Part shown: piece by piece, positions 58,154 to 64,000 of the stretch | How the letters are laid out: every line of letters begins with the position of its first letter | Numbering within the stretch: the stretch's first letter is position 1 | NCBI GenBank assembly: GCA_029891385.1 | Contig: CM057229.1 | Span: forward strand, 4,217,001-4,281,000 | Source: Erythroxylum novogranatense | Lineage: Eukaryota; Streptophyta; Magnoliopsida; Malpighiales; Erythroxylaceae | DNA length: 64,000 nucleotides | Direction of reading: 5' to 3' | Translations under genes and position numbers: made by a program | Notes under the pieces: generated by a model | The model's database searches: none | The model's input: only the letters and a program-made list of their open reading frames with translations | What the model was told of the DNA's origin: nothing

Positions 58154-60434
58154 ATGGAAGGTGCAAATGCTGCCAAAGCACCCCTTCAACCTCCAGCTTA
58201 CGGAAACCTAATCACTGTTCTCAGTATTGATGGAGGTGGAATAAGAGGAATTATTCCTGGAACCATCCTCAGTTTCCTGGAATCTGAACTTCAGGTAGAA
58301 AATACCGTTTAGAATTCACGCATGTCAAGATTGTCTAAGTAACTACCAAAATAGTGTCAAACCCTCGAGCAATTTCGTGTCAATCATAACTTTGGATTTC
58401 ATATTTATTATCGTCATCTTCACTTTAGTTTCTGCTAATTGTAATCTTACAGTAATGAATTCCCTTCTGTGGTGTAGAAACTGGACGGCGACGAGGCAAG
58501 GATAGCAGACTATTTTGATGTGATATCAGGGACAAGCACAGGAGGATTAGTGACTGCCATGCTCACTACTCCTGGTGAACATAACCGGCCCATGTTTTCT
58601 GCAAAAGAAATTAAGGATTTCTATCTAAATCAGAGCCCTATGATATTTCCACAAAACAGGTATCATTGTTTGGAGCTCAAGCATATAACGTATGAATAAG
58701 GGCGTCTCGACATGAAATATTATCTAAATAACTCATTTTCCACGTTTAGAGGTAGTACGTATGTTCTATGTTGTATTCTAATTCTCTGGTTAAATAGATT
58801 ATGGTGTAAGAATTCATTTTTTTCCAACCTCTCTAAATAGGAACATGTTTTGTGCATGTTATTGGATTAGTTTTGCACGTATCAACTTCTATATTTAAAT
58901 GTTTTGTTGCAGGTCATATTTTTCTGCCCTAAATATAAAAGGTCTTCCTCATTTCTTAACTTTTCTCTGGGCGGCCTAAATTAAGAACTCTTCCCATACG
59001 TGAACGCATCTTACAATCTCGTATCTACAAATATAGACCTTTTTTCTGGTAGAAGATAAAATACATGGATCCTTGTTATATGTTACATGTTTTTTCATTC
59101 TACGAGGTGATATGGTTTCTACGTTGCATGAACAGCTGCACTCTATTCGCTCGAGTGAAAAGGGTAATTAAAGCACTGATAGGACCAAGATACGACGGCA
59201 AGTATCTGCATGGTCTCGTAAAGAAACAACTGGGAAACAGAAGACTGCACGAGACTTTGACTAATATCGTGATCCCTACGTTTGATATAAAGAAACTGCA
59301 GCCCACCATTTTTTCGAGCTTTGAGGTCAAAACTAAATCTTACCTCGAGGATATACAGTCGCTGCAAATGTCTGTTTCGTTGACTTTTTTGTTTTTACAT
59401 GCAATTTGACTTGAACTAGGTTAAGAAAAATCCATCCATGGATGCCTTACTCTCCGACATCTGCATCGCTACCTCTGCAGCACCAACTTATCTTCCAGCG
59501 CACTATTTCGAGACCATCGATAAAAGAACAGGACATGTGAGAGATTTCAATCTTATAGATGGTGGAGTCGCCGCAAACAATCCGGTACATGCATATAGAT
59601 TATAAATTCAGTAAAATATTTCCATTTTTCGTATGTTAATTAATTTTCTGACGACACTTGTTTGTCAGACATTGGTTGCTATTGGAGAAGTTACGAAGGA
59701 AATAATTAAAGGAAGCTCTGATTTCTTTCCTATAAAGCCAATGGACTATGGAAGATTTCTAGTAATATCCTTAGGAACTGGGTCACCTAAAGCTGAGGAG
59801 AAGTACAGTGCATATAAGGCAGCGAAATGGGGTGTGTTGAGTTGGTTAACATTCAACGGATCAACCCCATTAGTTGATGTATTTACCCATGCAAGCGCCG
59901 ACATGGTTGATCTCCACCTCTCTGTGGTTTTTCAGGCTCTTCACTCTCAAGATAATTACCTTCGGATTCAGGTATTCATACATATGAACTGGTCCATGTT
60001 CTTAATGGATACATATACGTGTAGATGAACACATGCGTCCATTTATATCGTCACTGGTTCATGCTTTTGGACGGAATATATATTTGCAGGATGACACATT
60101 AAACGGGGTGGTCTCTTCGGTCGACACAGCAACTAAAAACAACCTGGACGATCTTCTAAAGGTAGGTGAAGGCTTGTTGAGAAAACCAGTTTCGAGGGTG
60201 AACTCCAGCACTGGCATTTTGGAACCTAGCCCCAATCAGGAGACTAATGAAGATGCTCTGAGGAGGTATTTAATTTAGAACCAAGTGATATGGAAAAGTT
60301 CATGGGTAATTTATTTGTATATAACCAACAGTCCTAAACCTTCTTGCAGGTTTGCAAAACTACTCTCCCAAGAAAAGTGGCTTCGACTCTCTAGGTCTCC
60401 CCATGGACGAGCTGCTTTGTTGAACAAAAAATAA
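58154..60434 (+). CDS. Patatin-like phospholipase (acyl hydrolase), intact, 413 aa
   Basis: Seven exons: 58154-58294, 58478-58659, 59136-59325, 59420-59584, 59669-59971, 60090-60265, 60350-60434; all introns are GT..AG (84-476 bp) and the sum is 1,242 nt. The protein has the patatin fold signatures: oxyanion loop [12 protein letters not shown] (Asp26-Gly29), nucleophile elbow GTSTGG with Ser67, and [10 protein letters not shown] with Asp218, the Ser-Asp dyad of patatin/cPLA2-type lipases. By family knowledge it should hydrolyse acyl esters of phospho- and galactolipids. There is no signal peptide and the length is near that of cytosolic pPLA-II proteins, unlike vacuolar tuber patatins, so a cytosolic, membrane-associating enzyme is inferred. 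The start is the first ATG behind the TATA box and matches gene B's. The least certain boundary is the exon 3 acceptor (aacag at 59131-59135), chosen for phase and alignment to gene B. Gene B upstream is its disrupted tandem copy. Confidence 0.92.
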
Positions 60435-60603
60435 CTTGGAACTAGTGATCAAGGTGGAAGGCAAAGAAACCACCTTTTTATATAGTATCATTCATTCTAT
60501 TCTTTAGTTCTTTTTAAATTCATAGCTGATTTTATTTGTTGTAATGTAAGTTCCAAGTTGAATTGAAATTGTAAAATTGCTTGTTTTGGCTTTACTCTTC
60601 GTT

Positions 60604-60609
60604 AATAAA
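60604..60609 (+). terminator. Poly(A) signal candidate of gene C
   Basis: AATAAA, 170 bp downstream of the TAA stop, within a T-rich 3' region (ttgtaatg at 60539-60546 upstream). Plant poly(A) signals are loose, so cleavage may occur earlier. Confidence 0.45.
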
Positions 60610-61881
60610 ATTTGATTGTATCTTAGAAAAACTAATGCTCGAATATTACTTCTTTTCCATAAAACATGAATGAACCTATAGATATTATTAATAATTTGCA
60701 AATATGAATACAAGCAGTCTATATTGCACTAATAAATTTGACCTTTTAAAACAACTTACAAATTTGATAAGAATAACAATTATTTAGTGTATCAAATTTT
60801 TCAAAACCTTTACGAGCAATGGTCGTCTCACTATTGATCTTATACAAGTGGTTTTAATAGGAAATAGGAAATAATCTCGTATATTAGGTGTATTGTCTTG
60901 TATAGGAATTATTAGTTGTCTGGCCTTATATAGGAAGCAAAATCTTTCCTCTATAGGCACAATTTATTAAGCACGATTTCTTAATAAAAGAGACGATTTT
61001 TTCTTCCAAAATATTTCATTGCTTTTGAAATATTTTCAAGTTTCAAAATTAGCTGATAAATTTAAATAAAGAAATTTCAAAATAGAACTTTTCTCATCCT
61101 ATCTAATTAATTTCAAGACTTGCATAGTAGAAAACATAATGTTTTTTAAAAAAGGGTTAAAGGTTAACAGGTAATTATATTTGAACTAAAGGCTTATAAA
61201 CCATCATAGAACTTATAGTTTCTTGATCCAAATACCAAATTTTAAAATGAAAACATAGTATGTTTAGATATGCATCAACTTCAATTATTTATCACAAGTT
61301 AATTTTGTCAATTCAAGTACTTTAATTTATAATTTCATAACCTTTTACACTCTTGAATTAATTAAGTATACTAAATTACCTTTATTAGCCATAATGCACA
61401 GAAAAGTATATATTTAGTGACCAAGTCAAAAGAAAGGGAAGAAACCTTGAAAAGTATAAATTGCAATAGTATGAGATAATCAGTAAAAGTATAATTTTGG
61501 AATTACGTCCGTGGCGGCTACTCTTTTGGACACGGAAACGGTTAGGCTCATTCAATTTGTTTTGTTAAGTTGATGTTTTAAATATTCGCTATGTAGTGAG
61601 TTATAGGTTTAAAAGTCGAGTTTAAGTTGCCATACATCGTCAAACGAATTGCTTTCAAACAAGAAAGAAAGTTGGTGTTATTATTTATTACATCTTGTCA
61701 AACATATACAAACGCGACAATATAAAATTTTCCAGTATATATCTACCAGTCAACCGAACTTAATGCATACGGATATTTGCAACATATATCTGACATATAC
61801 AATGTATACTTCCGTATGTATTATAAGATTGTCAATTATAAAAGCTTGTTTAATAGCTCAAGTAGGGTTGAACCAAAGTGA
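60610..61881. other. AT-rich spacer downstream of gene C
   Basis: No gene or bounded element recognised. Small open stretches have no domain similarity. Confidence 0.5.
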
Positions 61882-62235
61882 CACTACAAGAAAACAAGCC
61901 CTTTTTGCGACGTTTTAAAAACGTCGCAAAAGGTCGTAAAAACGTCATAGAAGAGTATTTACGACGTTTTAAAAAATGTCACAAAAAACGTCATAGAAGA
62001 GTATTTACGACGTTTTAAAAAATGTCACAAAAAACGTCGTAGAATGTGGTGTAAGCAAAAAATTTTTGCGACGTTTTATGAAAAACGTCGAAAAAAAGTT
62101 GGACAATTCGCGACGTTTTAAAAACATCACAGAATGTAAAGGAATTCGCGACGTTTTTTTAGAAACATCGCTGAATATATTCTGCGATGTTTTTAGAAAC
62201 GTCGCGGAATGTCTTCTATGATGTTTTTATTATTA
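61882..62235 (+). mobile_element. CACTA terminus with subterminal repeats (one end only)
   Basis: Starts CACTACAAGAAAACAAGCCC, nearly identical to the left end of the element at 7870, followed by about 320 bp of gcgacgtttt / aaaacgtcgc units. The first pair forms a near-perfect palindrome, ttttgcgacgttttaaaaacgtcgcaaaa (61901-61930). No matching TAGTG end is found before 64000, so the element is truncated or extends past the window. Confidence 0.75.
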
Positions 62236-62635
62236 TTTGTATTATTATTTATTATTATTTCTATTTTTTCAAAAATCATATTAATAACTATTCAATATTA
62301 TTTATGAAATTTATTTATTTATTGATTCTTCAATTTTTAGTATATCATTAATTTTAATAATTAGAAGTTGTAAGATCCTAATCTTGTTCACATACATCAA
62401 CAATATGAAGATTATATATTATCAAATTGGTCAAATAGAATTTTAAGGCATATGCATAATTCTGGTTTACATTGATTTGGATATAAATTCAAGTGTGCCT
62501 GAAATTCTTGTATTTACAAACGCAGATAGGGAAAGTTTTAGTGTTTTACAAAGTTGAAAAAAATAAAAGAAGAGTGACATTAATATATCAAATTAATTAA
62601 ATCTTCCTGACAAGCTAACATAAACATCTAAAAGA

Positions 62636-62754
62636 TCAGGATCTGGATTTCTTGAGCAGTTTTGTGCGACTAGCAAACACTTCGCCGTGTCTCATTAGCC
62701 AAAAACTCTCTGTTTCTTTAGCTTTACGACCTGCAATTCTTCTCACGATCAGAC
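62636..62754 (-). CDS. Possible terminal exon of an unidentified gene
   Basis: On the minus strand a CTGTTCAG acceptor precedes an open stretch reading LIVRRIAGRKAKETESFWLM and ending RTKLLKKSRS before TGA at 62638-62636. The composition (Lys/Arg-rich, little AT bias) differs from its surroundings and looks coding. The upstream part would lie beyond about 62754, across a long intron and possibly past the window's right edge. I do not recognise the protein. It could be the tail of a host gene or a captured fragment in the neighbouring transposon ends. Confidence 0.35.
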
Positions 62755-62887
62755 CTGAACAGTTTGTAAACAAGAAAACTTGTAAGTTTAGGGGCCGTTT
62801 GGTTCCACTTCTGTTTTTCTGTTGTTGTTTTTGGTTTCTGTTTCCTGTTTTTGGTTTTTGTTTTTTTTTTTCCTTAAAAAAACGAAA

Positions 62888-62990
62888 ACCTGTTTGGTTG
62901 AGATTTGTAATATAAAAACTGAAAACAAAAACCTGTTTGGTTGAGATTTCTAAAAAAAAAACTGAAAACAAAAAATGTTTGGTTTTATTA
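62888..62990. repeat. ~43-bp tandem repeat
   Basis: acctgtttggttgagatttgt occurs at 62888 and acctgtttggttgagatttc at 62931, with the following aaaactgaaaacaaaaa also repeated. A third partial unit starts near 62974 (aatgtttggtttt). Confidence 0.75.
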
Positions 62991-63435
62991 TCATGTTTCT
63001 ATTTTTTTGTTATTATACTATTATGTGTAATAATTATAATCTAATACATTATATTTTTAAATTAATTAATTGTCATTATAGTTAAAATTAAATATATACT
63101 AATCAAATATTATTAAAAAATTACACATTAATTGTATATAATAAAATTACATAAATTAGAAATTACATTAAATTGTTCTAATCAATAAAAGATGTCCAGA
63201 ATAATTACCAAAAAAAATTGTTCATCATACTATAATTCTTGAAAATATAATAGTATTATCATTTACAAAAAGAAACATAAATCAATTAGAAATACTCCAC
63301 ATTTGTCTAACAATTTCATCTTGCTTCCAAAATATACCTCAAAGAAGAGGCTATATTCTTATAACATAACTGGATCAGCCCATCAACCAAATAAGCCCAA
63401 CGGATAAAAGAAAAAATTTTAAAAAAAAGAAAAAA

Positions 63436-63541
63436 ACGACAGGGGGTCGTCTTCAACCTTCAGCCGGGTCGGGCGTGACCCGGCTGGAGCAGACGGAGCC
63501 CCGACGTGTTTCACGTCCAGAGGCAGCCGAACGCTGCAGGA
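63436..63541. repeat. GC-rich patch with a perfect 10-bp stem-loop
   Basis: In strongly AT-rich surroundings this 105-bp stretch is GC-rich. It contains cagccgggtc (63461-63470) and its exact complement gacccggctg (63477-63486), separated by gggcgt. It is bounded on the left by a poly-A run. Its origin is not recognised. Confidence 0.6.
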
Positions 63542-64000
63542 AGATAATTGTATTTTTATTACAGATAATAATTACATTTTAGATAAAACTTAAAGATAAA
63601 TTATTTTTAATTAAATAAATTTATTTAATCTCTTATATAATATTTATTAACAAATTATTAATAAAATCATGTTATTTTAATAAAATAAATATTTTAAATT
63701 TTAAAGTTTATTTATAAATTAATATTTATTTGAAATATTTTTTAATTATTAAATCAAATTTTATTTGAATATTTATATATTTTGAATTTAATTATAAAAA
63801 TTAAATAAAATTAAATTATTCATAATTTTATTGATAATAAATATAAATTTATCAAATATATAAATATAATGTTGAATTAAATTATTTCTAAATTTTATTA
63901 AAATAAATAATTAAATAATATATATTTAAATGATAGTAAATCAGATTATGAAAAAAAACGAAAACAGGAAACAAAAACCACTTTTTATGGTTTTCATAAT

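Larger units (their letters stand above)
62789..64000 (+). mobile_element. Probable partial TIR/MITE-type element
   Basis: Starts with ggggccgtttggttcc, a form common at the ends of plant PIF/Harbinger or hAT MITE-like elements, followed by repeated gtttttggtttctg phrases. At the window's right edge the complementary type of sequence appears (gaaaacaggaaacaaaaacc, 63961-63980), as if the opposite inverted repeat were being entered. The terminal part is outside the window. The interior is very AT-rich except for a GC patch. Confidence 0.4.

Noticed and set aside
58154..60434. Patatin domain as a bacterial-type toxin effector (ExoU-like)
   Set aside because: Seven plant-type introns, GT..AG junctions and tandem plant copies show an ordinary host acyl hydrolase.
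21999..60434. Genes A, B and C as parts of one long gene
   Set aside because: A is on the opposite strand and all three contain their own version of exon 5, so they are separate copies.

Overview
The window is nuclear DNA of a flowering plant, most likely a eudicot: it is AT-rich, has intron-bearing genes with GT..AG splice sites, and is filled with plant transposon families (L1-type LINEs with zf-RVT and RNase H domains, Ty1/copia and Ty3/gypsy LTR elements, a TRIM, CACTA transposons, solo LTRs). I see no bacterial-type operon, tRNA, rRNA or CRISPR array. The species cannot be named from the sequence.

The host genes belong to one family, patatin-like acyl hydrolases (phospholipase A2 type). 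Gene C (58154-60434, +, 7 exons, 413 aa) looks intact. Gene B (50420-56930, +) is a tandem copy with a matching upstream block and TATA box, but its exon 5 is split by a 4.05-kb near-palindromic element and exons 6-7 are gone. Gene A (21999-35123, -) is a remnant of exons 5-7. Its intron 5 holds a 12.5-kb nest of retroelements, and its upstream exons were not found. A possible terminal exon of an unrelated, unidentified gene lies at 62636-62754 (-).

Layout: 197-1397 solo LTR with perfect TSD; 1595-11575 a 5'-truncated LINE (-) holding a 3.2-kb LTR-like insertion (4477-7681) and a 3.5-kb CACTA element (7870-11373); 11.6-15.1 kb decayed retroelement sequence with a ~183-bp tandem repeat; 16.2-16.6 kb small tandem repeats; 16.6-20.45 kb a second LINE (+) carrying a 460-bp TRIM; 22322-34779 a gag-only copia element (-) in gene A's intron, itself carrying a pol-less gypsy-type element (24557-30749) and a solo LTR (31640-33203); 35.1-36.8 kb gypsy LTR debris; 36.8-41.2 kb a second, diverged gag-only copia copy (+) carrying another solo LTR; 41.5-47.5 kb the 3' part of a gypsy element between two 1.06-kb direct repeats; 48.6-60.4 kb genes B and C; 61.9-64.0 kb a CACTA end, the orphan exon and a probable partial TIR element.

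No multi-gene pathway is encoded. The interest is structural. Several insertions can be placed to the base because removing them with one TSD copy restores a reading frame or joins halves of a motif, and the palindrome in gene B lies downstream of a promoter-like region that could make a self-folding transcript.
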